DNA of 64,000 nucleotides, taken from assembly GCF_000282475.1 (NCBI RefSeq), contig NZ_AKJF01000097.1, forward strand, positions 26,508 through 90,507, given 5' to 3'. Under the pieces are notes generated by a model that saw nothing but the letters and a program-made list of their open reading frames with translations, ran no database searches and was not told the origin of the DNA. A program made the translations under genes and the position numbers. Each line of letters begins with the position of its first letter. The first letter of the stretch is position 1. The stretch is from Pseudomonas sp. GM78. GTDB taxonomy: Bacteria; Pseudomonadota; Gammaproteobacteria; Pseudomonadales; Pseudomonadaceae. Of this stretch, positions 8,527 to 16,411 are shown one piece after another.

Positions 8527-8709
8527 ATGCTGGAAAGCGCAGTTTATGAATGTCCGTATTGTGGTGAGGAAGTCGAGACGACCCTGGATTTATCCGGCGG
8601 CGATCAGACCTATATCGAGGACTGTCAGGTGTGTTGCCGGCCGATAACATTTGTATTGCAAGTTCACGAAGACGAATGGCACCTCGAAGTATTCAGTGAA
8701 AACGAGTGA
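8527..8709 (+). CDS. CPXCG zinc-ribbon protein
   Basis: 60 residues with two cysteine pairs, CPYCG at residues 9-13 and CQVCC at about 33-37, the arrangement of the CPXCG-motif cysteine-rich family; it probably binds one zinc. Cytosolic and acidic. The start follows GGGAG. Its stop is 8 nt before the DUF2007 gene start, so the two form a small operon. Function unknown; the partnership with DUF2007 is a common Pseudomonas arrangement. Confidence 0.9.
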   Translation: MLESAVYECPYCGEEVETTLDLSGGDQTYIEDCQVCCRPITFVLQVHEDEWHLEVFSENE

Positions 8710-8717
8710 GGGCGCAT

Positions 8718-8978
8718 ATGCAGCGCATCTACGAACCGGAAAACCTGATGGAAGGCGAGTTGCTGCAAGGCATGCTGGCCAGCGAGGGCGTCGAGGCGCA
8801 TCTGGTGGGGCGCGATCTGGTGGGCGCCACGGGTGAATTGCCGATCTTCGGCCTGCTGGGCCTGGCGGTGGATAATGACCAGGCGCAATACGCCCGCGAG
8901 CTGATCACGGCGTACAATGCTGCGCTGCCGCTGTCCTGTGATGAACCGGACAGCTTTCCCGGCACGCTGGTCTGTTAG
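8718..8978 (+). CDS. DUF2007 domain protein (putative signal-transducing)
   Basis: 86 residues. The sequence MQRIYEPENLMEGELLQGMLASEGVEAHLVG is typical of DUF2007, a small alpha/beta fold related to PII-like or ferredoxin-like modules; no enzymatic motif is known. GAGGG lies 5 nt before the ATG at 8718; a GTG at 8706 overlaps the previous gene but has no ribosome site. Co-transcribed with the zinc-ribbon gene just upstream. Function not established. Confidence 0.88.
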   Translation: MQRIYEPENLMEGELLQGMLASEGVEAHLVGRDLVGATGELPIFGLLGLAVDNDQAQYARELITAYNAALPLSCDEPDSFPGTLVC

Positions 8979-9013
8979 GCTGGCGTTCGTTTGATCTAGA
9001 GTCGTGCTGCCCC

Positions 9014-9637
9014 ATGTGTGGACGTTATGCCCTGTTTCGCTGGAATCGCGATTTTGCGAGCCTGCCAGGTTTTCCAGCCGATCAGCAGGCCCAGTGGAAC
9101 ATTTCCCCCAATGATTCGGTGCTGATGCTGCGCGCAGGCCAGGACGGCCAGCGTGAACTGGCCCGTGCCCGCTGGGGCCTGACACCGCCGTGGCTGACCG
9201 ACTTGTCCCGCACCCCGGCCCATGCCCGGGCCGAAACCGTGGCCGAACAGCCGATGTTCCGCCAGGCCCTGCGCGAGCGTCGTTGCCTGCTGCCGGCCAA
9301 CGGTTTCTACGAATGGCGCGGTACCACTCGCAAGCGGCCGTACTGGCTGACGCCGGGTGAAGGCTCGTCGCTGTTTTTCGCTGCCATCTGGGAGGCTTAC
9401 CCGGTACAGGAGCAGGTGTGGCTGAGCACGGCGGTGATCACGCAACCCGCGGCGAGCCAGCGTCGACCGTTGATTCTGGATGAGGTGGGGCAGCAAATCT
9501 GGCTTGATCCCGAGACGCCACTGCATGCTCTGCAAGCCTTGCTCGCCAGCGAACCCGCTGCGTTGCGTGAGCGGGTGCTGGCCAACATGGTCAATGATCC
9601 GAAGCTCAATGGGCCGGAGTGTCTTACGCCGGGTTGA
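9014..9637 (+). CDS. SRAP-domain protein (YedK/HMCES family) with altered active site
   Basis: 207 residues. SRAP proteins form a covalent thiazolidine crosslink between Cys2 and abasic sites in single-stranded DNA. Cys2 is present right after the initiator Met (MCGRYALF), and the conserved NGFYEW block carries the usual glutamate (Glu100, equivalent to Glu105 of E. coli YedK). Two other catalytic positions differ: the NARAET motif reads HARAET (His70 for Asn75), and the HDRMP motif reads SQRRP (Ser148 for His160). Family membership is certain; whether it still forms and reverses the DNA crosslink is uncertain. It stands alone, with no recA/lexA or ligase neighbour, and no SOS box was recognised. 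Confidence 0.92.
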   Translation: MCGRYALFRWNRDFASLPGFPADQQAQWNISPNDSVLMLRAGQDGQRELARARWGLTPPWLTDLSRTPAHARAETVAEQPMFRQALRERRCLLPANGFYEWRGTTRKRPYWLTPGEGSSLFFAAIWEAYPVQEQVWLSTAVITQPAASQRRPLILDEVGQQIWLDPETPLHALQALLASEPAALRERVLANMVNDPKLNGPECLTPG

Positions 9638-9786
9638 AAAGATCGCTGCTGAGCGTTCAGTTGGTGTCGTGAATTTTTCCTGCATCGATGAGAGCTTTGC
9701 TTGAAAAAAGCGTCTTATCTTCTGTGTATCTGGCGTCGATACATTCCCACGCCTAGGATAGGCGGCAGTTTTCATGGAGTCTTTCG

Positions 9787-10605
9787 ATGAACAAGATTTT
9801 GGTTGTAGGTGCACTCGGCGCAGCGCTGCTGCTCGCCGGCTGCCAGTCGGTCAACACTACCAGCGGTGGCGCCGTAGGTGTTGAGCGCAAGCAATACATG
9901 TTCAGCATGCTGTCCACTGATGAGGTCAATCAGATGTACGCCCAGTCTTACCAGAATACGGTGGGAGAGGCGAACAGCAAGGGTGTGCTGGACAAGACCA
10001 GCAACGATGCCAAGCGCATCCAGCTGATTTCCGATCGGCTGATTGCCCAGGCTCCGGTTTTCCGTCCGGATTCGGCCCAGTGGAAGTGGGAAGTCAACCT
10101 GATCAAGAGCGATGAGCTCAATGCCAACTGCGGGCCCGGTGGCAAGATCATTTTCTATACCGGCCTGATGGACAAGCTGCAGCTGACCGATGACGAAATC
10201 GCCGCCATCCTTGGCCACGAAATCGCCCACGCCCTGCGCGAGCACGGTCGTGAGGCAATGTCCAAGGCCTATGGCATCGAAATGGCCAAGCAGGGTGCGG
10301 GTGCCTTGTTCGGCCTGGGCCAGGGCAGCCTGGCGCTGGCGGATGCCGTGGCCAACTACGGCATGACCTTGCCCAACAGTCGGTCCAATGAAAACGAAGC
10401 GGACCTGATCGGCCTCGAGCTGGCCGCCCGTGCCGGCTACGACCCGAACGCCGCGATCACCTTGTGGAACAAGATGGCCAAGGCCTCGGAAGGTTCGCCG
10501 CCGGAGTTCATGAGTACCCACCCGGCTTCGTCGAGCCGTATTGCTTCGTTGCAGGCGGCGATTCCGAAGGTCATGCCGCTTTACGAGCAGTCCAGGAATC
10601 ACTGA
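9787..10605 (+). CDS. M48-family lipoprotein metalloprotease
   Basis: 272 residues. The lipobox LLLAGC places the lipidated Cys at residue 19, so the protein is anchored in the envelope. The M48 zinc site HEIAH is at residues 144-148, preceded by LTDDEIAAILG, with the third ligand in NENEADLIGLEL (about 200-211). This is the layout of LoiP/YcaL-type periplasmic proteases that deal with misfolded outer-membrane proteins. GGAG lies 8 nt before the start. It is a single gene ending in a REP-like palindrome. It lacks the TPR domain of BepA, so LoiP-like is the better comparison. Confidence 0.9.
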   Translation: MNKILVVGALGAALLLAGCQSVNTTSGGAVGVERKQYMFSMLSTDEVNQMYAQSYQNTVGEANSKGVLDKTSNDAKRIQLISDRLIAQAPVFRPDSAQWKWEVNLIKSDELNANCGPGGKIIFYTGLMDKLQLTDDEIAAILGHEIAHALREHGREAMSKAYGIEMAKQGAGALFGLGQGSLALADAVANYGMTLPNSRSNENEADLIGLELAARAGYDPNAAITLWNKMAKASEGSPPEFMSTHPASSSRIASLQAAIPKVMPLYEQSRNH

Positions 10606-10612
10606 TAGAAGC

Positions 10613-10658
10613 TTTCGCGAGCCAGCCCGCTCTTGTAGGAGCGAGGCTTGCCCGCGAA
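10613..10658. repeat. REP-like imperfect palindrome after the M48 gene
   Basis: TTCGCGAGCCAGCCCGCTC (10613-10631) faces GAGCGAGGCTTGCCCGCGAA (10639-10658) with a few mismatches and a short TTGTAG loop. It belongs to the GGAGCGAGGCTTGCCCGCGA family. It lies 8 nt past the stop codon and could also act as a transcript end. Confidence 0.65.
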
Positions 10659-10689
10659 GAACGCTGACGCGGTCTACCGACCTACACCG

Positions 10690-11274
10690 TCAAACCCACC
10701 CACTGCTCTGCATCGCCTTGTACACCGCGACAATCGCCAGGATGAAGAACGCCGACGCCGCCAGTCGACGGATCAACGTCAATGGCAGTTTGTCCGCCGC
10801 AAAGTTGCCCGCCAGGACCACCGGTACGTTGGCAATCAACATGCCCAGGGTGGTGCCGATGATCACCAGCCACAGTTCAGGATATTGCGCGGCGAGCATC
10901 ACCGTCGCGATCTGGGTCTTGTCGCCGATTTCCGCGAGGAAAAACGCAATCAGCGTGGTCAGGAACGGTCCGAACTTGCGGGCGGTACTGGCTTCGTCAT
11001 CGTCCATTTTGTCCGGCACCAGGGTCCACAGCGCCGTCGCGGCAAAGCTGGCGGCAAGAATCCAGTGCAGCAGCGTATCCGAGAAGAAGCTGCCAACCCA
11101 GGCGCCTACCGCACCGGCTGCCGCATGGTTGGCCAGGGTCGCGGCGATGATGCCGGCGATGATCGGCCAGGGCTTGCGAAAACGGGCGGCGAGAATGAGC
11201 GCGAGCAATTGCGTCTTGTCGCCGATTTCGGCCAAGGCAACGATTGCGGTGGGTACCAGTAGTGAATCCAGCAT
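10690..11274 (-). CDS. TMEM165/GDT1-family Mn2+ exporter (MneA-like)
   Basis: 194 residues, almost wholly membrane helices. The family signature E-x-G-D-K-(T/S) occurs twice, AEIGDKTQLLAL near residue 15 and AEIGDKTQIATV near residue 112, the two-fold pseudo-symmetric layout of the UPF0016/GDT1 cation transporters. Bacterial members export Mn2+ (and possibly Ca2+). The start at 11274 is preceded by AGGA at 9 nt; an upstream in-frame start lies inside the leader RNA. The leader is a yybP-ykoY manganese riboswitch, which independently supports a manganese role. Confidence 0.93.
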   Translation of the reverse strand: MLDSLLVPTAIVALAEIGDKTQLLALILAARFRKPWPIIAGIIAATLANHAAAGAVGAWVGSFFSDTLLHWILAASFAATALWTLVPDKMDDDEASTARKFGPFLTTLIAFFLAEIGDKTQIATVMLAAQYPELWLVIIGTTLGMLIANVPVVLAGNFAADKLPLTLIRRLAASAFFILAIVAVYKAMQSSGWV

Positions 11275-11289
11275 CAGGGGTTTTCCTAA

Positions 11290-11355
11290 GGGGCGGGTCG
11301 ACACGGCTATGACACGTACAGCCTTCCCGCCCCGGGTAAGGTGTTCGTGTCATAG
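11290..11355 (-). promoter_or_regulatory. Expression platform of the riboswitch: two mutually exclusive helices
   Basis: Helix A: CTATGACACG (11355-11346), which contains the 3' strand of aptamer P1, is perfectly complementary over 10 nt to CGTGTCATAG (11316-11307). Helix B: GGGGCGGG (11333-11326) pairs with CCCGCCCC (11297-11290), ending two nt before the AGGA ribosome site. A and B interleave and cannot both form as a simple fold, and A competes with P1. No T-run follows B, so control is probably at translation. Confidence 0.6.
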
Positions 11356-11481
11356 GTCTTGTCAAACCCTGCGATCCGTCTGATGCGGACGCTTGGGTCG
11401 CATGCGCCATGGCCTGTTGACCAAGTATGTTGACGCATGCCGGACGAGCATGGCGCTCGTGGGAGACTACTCCCCTAGGAC
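11349..11481 (-). promoter_or_regulatory. yybP-ykoY manganese riboswitch
   Basis: On the minus strand the leader reads CCTAGGGGAGTAG (11480-11467), then AACATACT (about 11432-11424), then AAGACCT (11360-11354), the three invariant blocks of the Mn2+-sensing yybP-ykoY aptamer (Rfam RF00080). P1 is formed by GTCCTAGG (11481-11474) with CCTATGAC (11356-11349), 7 of 8 pairs. The four-way GC-rich middle lies between. It sits upstream of a GDT1-type Mn2+ exporter, a known partner. Motif recognition is by eye, but the blocks, order and context agree. Confidence 0.88.
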
Positions 11482-11527
11482 GGAGCGGATTCTGCCTAGG
11501 CAAAATCCATTGCGCAAGTACAAAGTT

Positions 11528-12526
11528 TTATCCGCGTTTGGCACGGTAGATGCGGAAACCCTGTCCTTCGGCCTTGATTGCACAGGCCCCCAGGTGCTCT
11601 TCGATCAGTGGTTGATACTTCAGGAAGCTATTGGCGACAAGCCGAAGTTCGCCGCCATTTTTCAGATGTTTGGCCGCTTTTCGCAGCAGGTTCTCTGTCG
11701 CGTAGTAATCGGTGTGCACGCCGACATGGAAGGGCGGGTTGCTCAGGATGGCGCTCAATCCCATCGGTGCCGCATCGATGCCGTCGCCGGTGATCACATC
11801 GGCTTCCAGACCATTGGCCGCCAGGGTCAGGCGACTGCTGGCAGCGGCAAAGGCATCGACATCCAGCAATGTGACCTGATTGTGCGGGTAACGACGTTTC
11901 ACTGCTGCGCCCAACACCCCCGCGCCGCAGCCGAAGTCCAGCAAGTGGCCGCTTGGCAGTTTATCCAGGTGTTCCAGCAACAGCGCACTGCCGCGATCCA
12001 GTCGACCGTGGCTGAACACGCCTGGCAGGCTGATGACTTTCAACGGGCCTTCGGCCAGCGGCAATTCATAGGTCTGGGCCAGGCTTTCCAGCGGTTTGGC
12101 GTCGGGTGCATTGGCCACGGTGACCAGCCACAGCTGGCAATGCCGCGCACTGTCGAGCTTGCGGGGTTTGCCAAACGGGTTCAGCTGTTTGGCTGCGCCT
12201 TCGATGCCGCTTTTTTTCTCACCGACCAGGTACAGCTCGCGGCCGGCCAGCCGGGAGGCGAGTGCGTTGAGGATGTAGTCGGTCAGGTCCTTGGACTTGG
12301 GCAGAAACACCACGGCGCTATCGAATGCGCGCTCAGGCGCGTTGACACCAAAATGGCTGCGTTCGGCAAAGCGCGCATCCAGCGCGGCTTGATCGCCGGC
12401 GTGCCAGCTCCAGCCATGGGCGTCGGGCAGGCGGCCCAGCAAGTCGTCGGCGGGCAGGCCGGCCAACAGCACTGGGCCCTGGAATAATTCAGCCTGACGA
12501 AGCAGTACTTCACTGCGCGGATCCAT
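11528..12526 (-). CDS. rsmC: 16S rRNA (guanine-1207 N2)-methyltransferase
   Basis: 332 residues, cytosolic, two tandem methyltransferase-like domains. The N-terminal half is a degenerate Rossmann domain; the C-terminal half has the SAM motif [13 protein letters not shown] (about residues 193-205), the acidic LLDVDAFA loop, and the catalytic NPPFH motif typical of N2-guanine methyltransferases, here [14 protein letters not shown]. It modifies G1207 of 16S rRNA in the 30S subunit using SAM. Its 3' end abuts the riboswitch region of the next gene in the same direction, so read-through is possible. Length and motif order match RsmC rather than RlmG. Confidence 0.94.
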   Translation of the reverse strand: MDPRSEVLLRQAELFQGPVLLAGLPADDLLGRLPDAHGWSWHAGDQAALDARFAERSHFGVNAPERAFDSAVVFLPKSKDLTDYILNALASRLAGRELYLVGEKKSGIEGAAKQLNPFGKPRKLDSARHCQLWLVTVANAPDAKPLESLAQTYELPLAEGPLKVISLPGVFSHGRLDRGSALLLEHLDKLPSGHLLDFGCGAGVLGAAVKRRYPHNQVTLLDVDAFAAASSRLTLAANGLEADVITGDGIDAAPMGLSAILSNPPFHVGVHTDYYATENLLRKAAKHLKNGGELRLVANSFLKYQPLIEEHLGACAIKAEGQGFRIYRAKRG

Positions 12527-12559
12527 AACTGCTCCTGTGAAAAAAAGTGCCGCAGTTTA

Positions 12560-13525
12560 TCAACTGACGACCCGCAGCGCCTTAGCGCTGAAGTATCCCC
12601 TGGCGTTTTCGGTCAATTGACCGACGATTCGTTGCCGCGCTTCGCGACTTCCCCAGGCGTTGTGCGGGGTGACGATCAGGCGTGGAATGTCCTGGGCCAG
12701 CAGTGGATTGCCGTTGACCGGCGGCTCCACGCTCAGCACGTCGGTGGCGGCACCGCCCAAGTGACCGTTGCGCAAGGCATCGGCCAGCGCCTGCTCGTCG
12801 ATCAGGCCGCCACGGGCGGTGTTGACCACGAACGCGCCGGGCTTCATCGCCGCCAGTTCACGGGCGCCGATGAAGTGACGGGTGTGTTCGTTGAGCGGAC
12901 AGTGCAGGGTCAGCGCATCGATTTGCGGCAACAACTGGTCCAGCGGCAAGCGGTCTGGCCGGGCAGGGCGCCCGGGAATCTGCCCCAGCAGTACGCGCAT
13001 GCCGAACGCTTCGGCCAGGCGCGCGACCGCGCCGCCCAGTTCGCCGTGACCGAGCAGGCCGAGGGTTTTGCCTTGCAGCTCGACGATCGGGTAATCCAGC
13101 AGGCAGAACTGCTTGGCCTGTTGCCAGCGCCCTTCACCGACGGCTTTCTGGTAGTCGGCCAGGCGCGTGGCCAGGTTGAGCAGCAGCATGATCGTATGTT
13201 GGGCCACGGATGGCGTGCCGTAACCCTGGCAGTTGCACACGGTTATGCCGTGGGCACGGGCGGCCTCGAGGTCGACGTTGTTGGTGCCGGTGGCGCTGAT
13301 CAGGATCAGTTTCAGTTCGGGACTGGCCGCGATGGCGGCCGCGTCGATCCGGATCTTGTTGGTGATGGCGACGGTGGCGCCCTTGAGGTGTTCGATCACC
13401 TGATCGGGCAGGGTCTGGGCGAACAGCTGCAGTTCGCTAAAGCATTCGCGCAGGGGGCTGAGGTCGAGATCGCCCAGGTCCAGGGACGGGTGGTCGAGGA
13501 AAACTGCGCGGTGAATGTTCGTCAT
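12560..13525 (-). CDS. D-2-hydroxyacid dehydrogenase (glycerate/hydroxypyruvate reductase type)
   Basis: 321 residues. NAD(P)-binding motif GLLGHGELGGAVA at about residues 148-160, and the catalytic set Arg (NTARGGLID), Glu (DVLSVEPP) and His (VTPHNAWGS) all intact, so the enzyme should reduce a 2-keto acid to the D-hydroxy acid. The annotated P. aeruginosa counterpart is hprA (PA4626), hydroxypyruvate reductase; substrate cannot be settled from sequence. ATG at 13525 is preferred to a TTG one codon upstream; AAAGG precedes it. It is head-to-head with the LysE exporter and 33 nt upstream of rsmC in the same direction. Confidence 0.9.
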   Translation of the reverse strand: MTNIHRAVFLDHPSLDLGDLDLSPLRECFSELQLFAQTLPDQVIEHLKGATVAITNKIRIDAAAIAASPELKLILISATGTNNVDLEAARAHGITVCNCQGYGTPSVAQHTIMLLLNLATRLADYQKAVGEGRWQQAKQFCLLDYPIVELQGKTLGLLGHGELGGAVARLAEAFGMRVLLGQIPGRPARPDRLPLDQLLPQIDALTLHCPLNEHTRHFIGARELAAMKPGAFVVNTARGGLIDEQALADALRNGHLGGAATDVLSVEPPVNGNPLLAQDIPRLIVTPHNAWGSREARQRIVGQLTENARGYFSAKALRVVS

Positions 13526-13616
13526 CAACTGTACCTTTTGTGCAATGAACTGAAGGCGTAATCTGCCGAGCCTACCAGATGAAATAAATAGTTACGCTTG
13601 GCCTGAAGGAGCCCTC

Positions 13617-14246
13617 ATGTACTGGACCGAGTTCTTGACCGTTGCACTGATCCACCTGTTGGCCGTCGCCAGCCCCGGCCCGGACTTTGCCGTGGTGGTA
13701 CGGGAAAGCGTGACCCATGGTCGTCGCGCCGGCACCTGGACGGCGCTTGGGGTCGGTACGGCGATTTTCCTCCACGTTGGCTACTCGCTGCTGGGCATCG
13801 GCCTGATCGTGTCCCAGTCGATCGTCCTGTTCAACGCCTTGAAATGGGCCGCCGCGGCTTATCTGCTGTACATCGGCTTCAAGGCGCTGCGGGCGCAACC
13901 GGCCAAGGCCGTGACCGATGATCTGCACAAGGAAGCCGGTGAGCGCACCGCGCGGGGCGCCTTTACGTCGGGGTTCGTGACCAACGGCCTGAACCCGAAG
14001 GCCACGCTGTTTTTCCTGTCGCTGTTCACCGTGGTGATCAATCCGCATACACCGCTGGCCGTGCAGGCCGGTTACGGGGTTTACCTGGCCGTGGCGACAG
14101 CGATCTGGTTTTGCCTGGTGGCCATGCTGTTCAGCCAGCAGCGCGTGCGGGCCGGTTTCGCCCGCATGGGGCATTGGTTCGACCGGACCATGGGCGCGGT
14201 GTTGATCGCCATTGGCGTGAAACTCGCGTTTACCGAGATGCACTGA
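13617..14246 (+). CDS. LysE/RhtB-family amino-acid exporter
   Basis: 209 residues with five or six membrane helices. The LysE family hallmark SPGPDFAVV lies at residues 19-27, and the second conserved block GFVTNGLNPKATLFFLSLF at about 120-138. RhtB-type proteins export amino acids such as homoserine, threonine or leucine; substrate unknown here. GGAG lies 5 nt before the start. It is divergent from the hydroxyacid dehydrogenase and 145 nt before the acyl-CoA ligase; no regulator of the LysG type is adjacent. Confidence 0.9.
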   Translation: MYWTEFLTVALIHLLAVASPGPDFAVVVRESVTHGRRAGTWTALGVGTAIFLHVGYSLLGIGLIVSQSIVLFNALKWAAAAYLLYIGFKALRAQPAKAVTDDLHKEAGERTARGAFTSGFVTNGLNPKATLFFLSLFTVVINPHTPLAVQAGYGVYLAVATAIWFCLVAMLFSQQRVRAGFARMGHWFDRTMGAVLIAIGVKLAFTEMH

Positions 14247-14391
14247 TCCAACATCTGCAAGGCGAATGCTGGCGCAACGCTAGCATTCGTGCGGTTCTGC
14301 AAATCATTCCTTTGGCTGATTTGGTTGGCGATCAGGGGTACTACAGTGCTCACTCTACAGCCACGACCGAGTAGTCAGAAAAGGGATTCTT

Positions 14392-16074
14392 ATGTTGCAG
14401 ACTCGCGTTATCCCCCCAGCCGAAGGCGCTTACCAGTATCCGCTGCTGATCAAACGGCTGCTGATGTCCGGCGCGCGTTATGAGAAAACCCGCGAGATCG
14501 TCTACCGCGACCAATTGCGCTACAGCTATCCGACCCTGATCGAACGGGTCGCACGCCTGGCCAATGTGCTGACGGCTGCCGGGGTCAAGCCCGGGGATAC
14601 CGTGGCGGTGATGGATTGGGACAGCCACCGCTACCTGGAGTGCATGTTTGCCATTCCGATGATCGGCGCGGTGATCCACACCATCAACGTGCGCCTGTCG
14701 CCGGAACAGATCCTCTACACCATGAATCACGCCGTGGACCGCTTTGTCCTGGTCAACAGTGAATTCGTCGGACTGTACAACGCGATCGCCGGGCAACTGA
14801 CCACGGTCGAGAAAACCCTGCTCCTGACCGACCTGCCGGAAAAGACCGCCGACTTGCCAAACCTCGTCGGTGAGTACGAGCAATTGCTGGCAGCGGCAAG
14901 CCCGCAGTACGACTTCCAGGACTTCGACGAAAACTCGGTGGCGACCACGTTCTACACCACCGGCACCACCGGCAACCCCAAGGGCGTGTACTTCACCCAT
15001 CGGCAGCTGGTGCTGCACACCATGGGGGTGTCGACGATCATGGGGGCGATCGACAGCGTGCGCCTGCTGGGCACCAACGACGTGTACATGCCCATCACGC
15101 CGATGTTCCACGTGCATGCCTGGGGCCTGCCCTATGTGGCGACCATGCTCGGGCTCAAGCAGGTGTATCCGGGACGCTACGATCCGGAGTACCTGGTGGA
15201 GTTGTGGCGCAAGGAAAAAGTCTCCTTCTCGCACTGCGTGCCGACCATCCTGCAAATGGTCCTCAATGCCAAGGCTGCCCAAGACACCGACTTCGGTGGC
15301 TGGAAAATCGTCATCGGTGGCAGTGCGCTCAATCATGCGTTGTACGACGCGGCCAAGGCCAAGGGCATTCAATTGACCGCTGCCTACGGCATGTCGGAAA
15401 CCGGGCCGCTGGTATCGTGCGCGCACCTCAATGATGAGCTGATGGCCGGCACGGAAGACGAACGCACCACCTACCGGATCAAGGCCGGCGTGCCAGGGCC
15501 GTTGGTGGAGGCGGCGATCGTCGACACCGAAGGCAACTTCCTGCCCGCCGATGGCGAAACCCAGGGCGAACTGGTGTTGCGCGCGCCGTGGCTCACCGAG
15601 GGCTATTTCAACGAACCGCAGAAGGGCGCCGAGCTCTGGGCTGGCGGCTGGCTGCACACCGGGGATGTGGCGACTCTGGACAGCATGGGCGTGATCGACA
15701 TTCGCGACCGGATCAAGGACGTGATCAAGACCGGGGGCGAGTGGATCTCCTCCCTGGACCTCGAGGACCTGATCAGTCGCCACGCGGCGGTACGCGAAGT
15801 AGCAGTGGTGGGGATTGCCGATCCGCAGTGGGGCGAGCGGCCGTTTGCCTTGCTGGTGCTGCGCGAGGGCCATGCCATCGGCGCCCGGGAACTCAAGGAA
15901 CATCTCAAGCCGTTCGTGGAACTGGGGCACCTGAGCAAGTGGGCCATCCCGAGTCAGATCGCCATTGTTACTGAAATTCCCAAGACCAGTGTCGGTAAGC
16001 TCGACAAGAAGCGCATTCGCGTTGACATCACCGAATGGCAGGCCAACAACAGCACCTTCCTCTCGACGCTTTAA
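14392..16074 (+). CDS. Medium/long-chain fatty acid-CoA ligase (AlkK type)
   Basis: 560 residues, ANL superfamily. The AMP-binding P-loop TTGTTGNPKGV is at about residues 189-199, the A5 motif YGMSETGP at about 332-339, and the hinge/ribose region WLHTGDVATLD...RIKDVIKTGGEWIS at about 421-452 with the C-terminal catalytic lysine in TSVGKLDKK. It activates a fatty acid to acyl-CoA via an acyl-adenylate. The overall sequence resembles AlkK of Pseudomonas alkane operons and P. putida PP_0763, so medium-chain acids are the best guess. AAGGG lies 6 nt before the ATG. It heads the block ligase-DUF1302-DUF1329-LuxR; a hairpin without T-run follows it. Confidence 0.93.
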   Translation: MLQTRVIPPAEGAYQYPLLIKRLLMSGARYEKTREIVYRDQLRYSYPTLIERVARLANVLTAAGVKPGDTVAVMDWDSHRYLECMFAIPMIGAVIHTINVRLSPEQILYTMNHAVDRFVLVNSEFVGLYNAIAGQLTTVEKTLLLTDLPEKTADLPNLVGEYEQLLAAASPQYDFQDFDENSVATTFYTTGTTGNPKGVYFTHRQLVLHTMGVSTIMGAIDSVRLLGTNDVYMPITPMFHVHAWGLPYVATMLGLKQVYPGRYDPEYLVELWRKEKVSFSHCVPTILQMVLNAKAAQDTDFGGWKIVIGGSALNHALYDAAKAKGIQLTAAYGMSETGPLVSCAHLNDELMAGTEDERTTYRIKAGVPGPLVEAAIVDTEGNFLPADGETQGELVLRAPWLTEGYFNEPQKGAELWAGGWLHTGDVATLDSMGVIDIRDRIKDVIKTGGEWISSLDLEDLISRHAAVREVAVVGIADPQWGERPFALLVLREGHAIGARELKEHLKPFVELGHLSKWAIPSQIAIVTEIPKTSVGKLDKKRIRVDITEWQANNSTFLSTL

Positions 16075-16411
16075 GCGTCCCTTGGCGTGCCCAAAAGGGC
16101 ACGCCAGCCCCACCAAGCAAGCGCTTGGCTTGTCAAATCCGTATTTTCAGCCATTCTTGCCGGGCCGACGGGTGTCGGCATGGCAAAGGACTGTTCCAGA
16201 GTGGCTGGCAGGCGCAAATCACACTTTAGAGGGATCAAGCACTACTACCTGCTGGCTATAGTCCGCTCAAGGATTTTTAAGAACGGAGCAAACGCACAAA
16301 CCGGGGCGATGCAACTTTGGAATGACTTTGGGAAGCCATGGCTCCCTGTTATCCAAGCGTTTTTAGAAGTGCTATTTGCCATAACAATAAAATGCACATG
16401 GAGTAGCGTCG
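16075..16411 (+). other. 337-nt intergenic region between ligase and DUF1302 gene
   Basis: It starts with a perfect 10-bp hairpin TGGCGTGCCC-AAAA-GGGCACGCCA (16083-16106) with no T-run, possibly a transcript end or processing site. The rest is long enough for an independent promoter for the DUF1302-DUF1329 pair, probably under the LuxR regulator encoded downstream; I see no convincing operator dyad. A CA-rich Crc motif lies at 16383-16390. No gene is supported here. Confidence 0.55.
16383..16390 (+). promoter_or_regulatory. Candidate Crc/Hfq CA motif before the DUF1302 gene
   Basis: AACAATAA matches the catabolite-activity motif AANAANAA exactly and lies 22 nt before the ATG, just upstream of the GGAG ribosome site. 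In Pseudomonas, Hfq with Crc binds such motifs on mRNA and blocks translation while preferred carbon sources are present. Confidence 0.45.

Noticed and set aside
14350-16116. Minus-strand open frame of 588 codons opposite the acyl-CoA ligase
   Set aside because: It is the antisense shadow of a clear ANL ligase; the translation is His/Gln/Val-rich without family resemblance or ribosome site, as expected for the complement of high-GC codons.
16195-16225. Possible sigma54 promoter before DUF1302
   Set aside because: GG and GC pairs are present but with 9 rather than 10 nt between them, and the regulator nearby is LuxR type, not an enhancer-binding protein.
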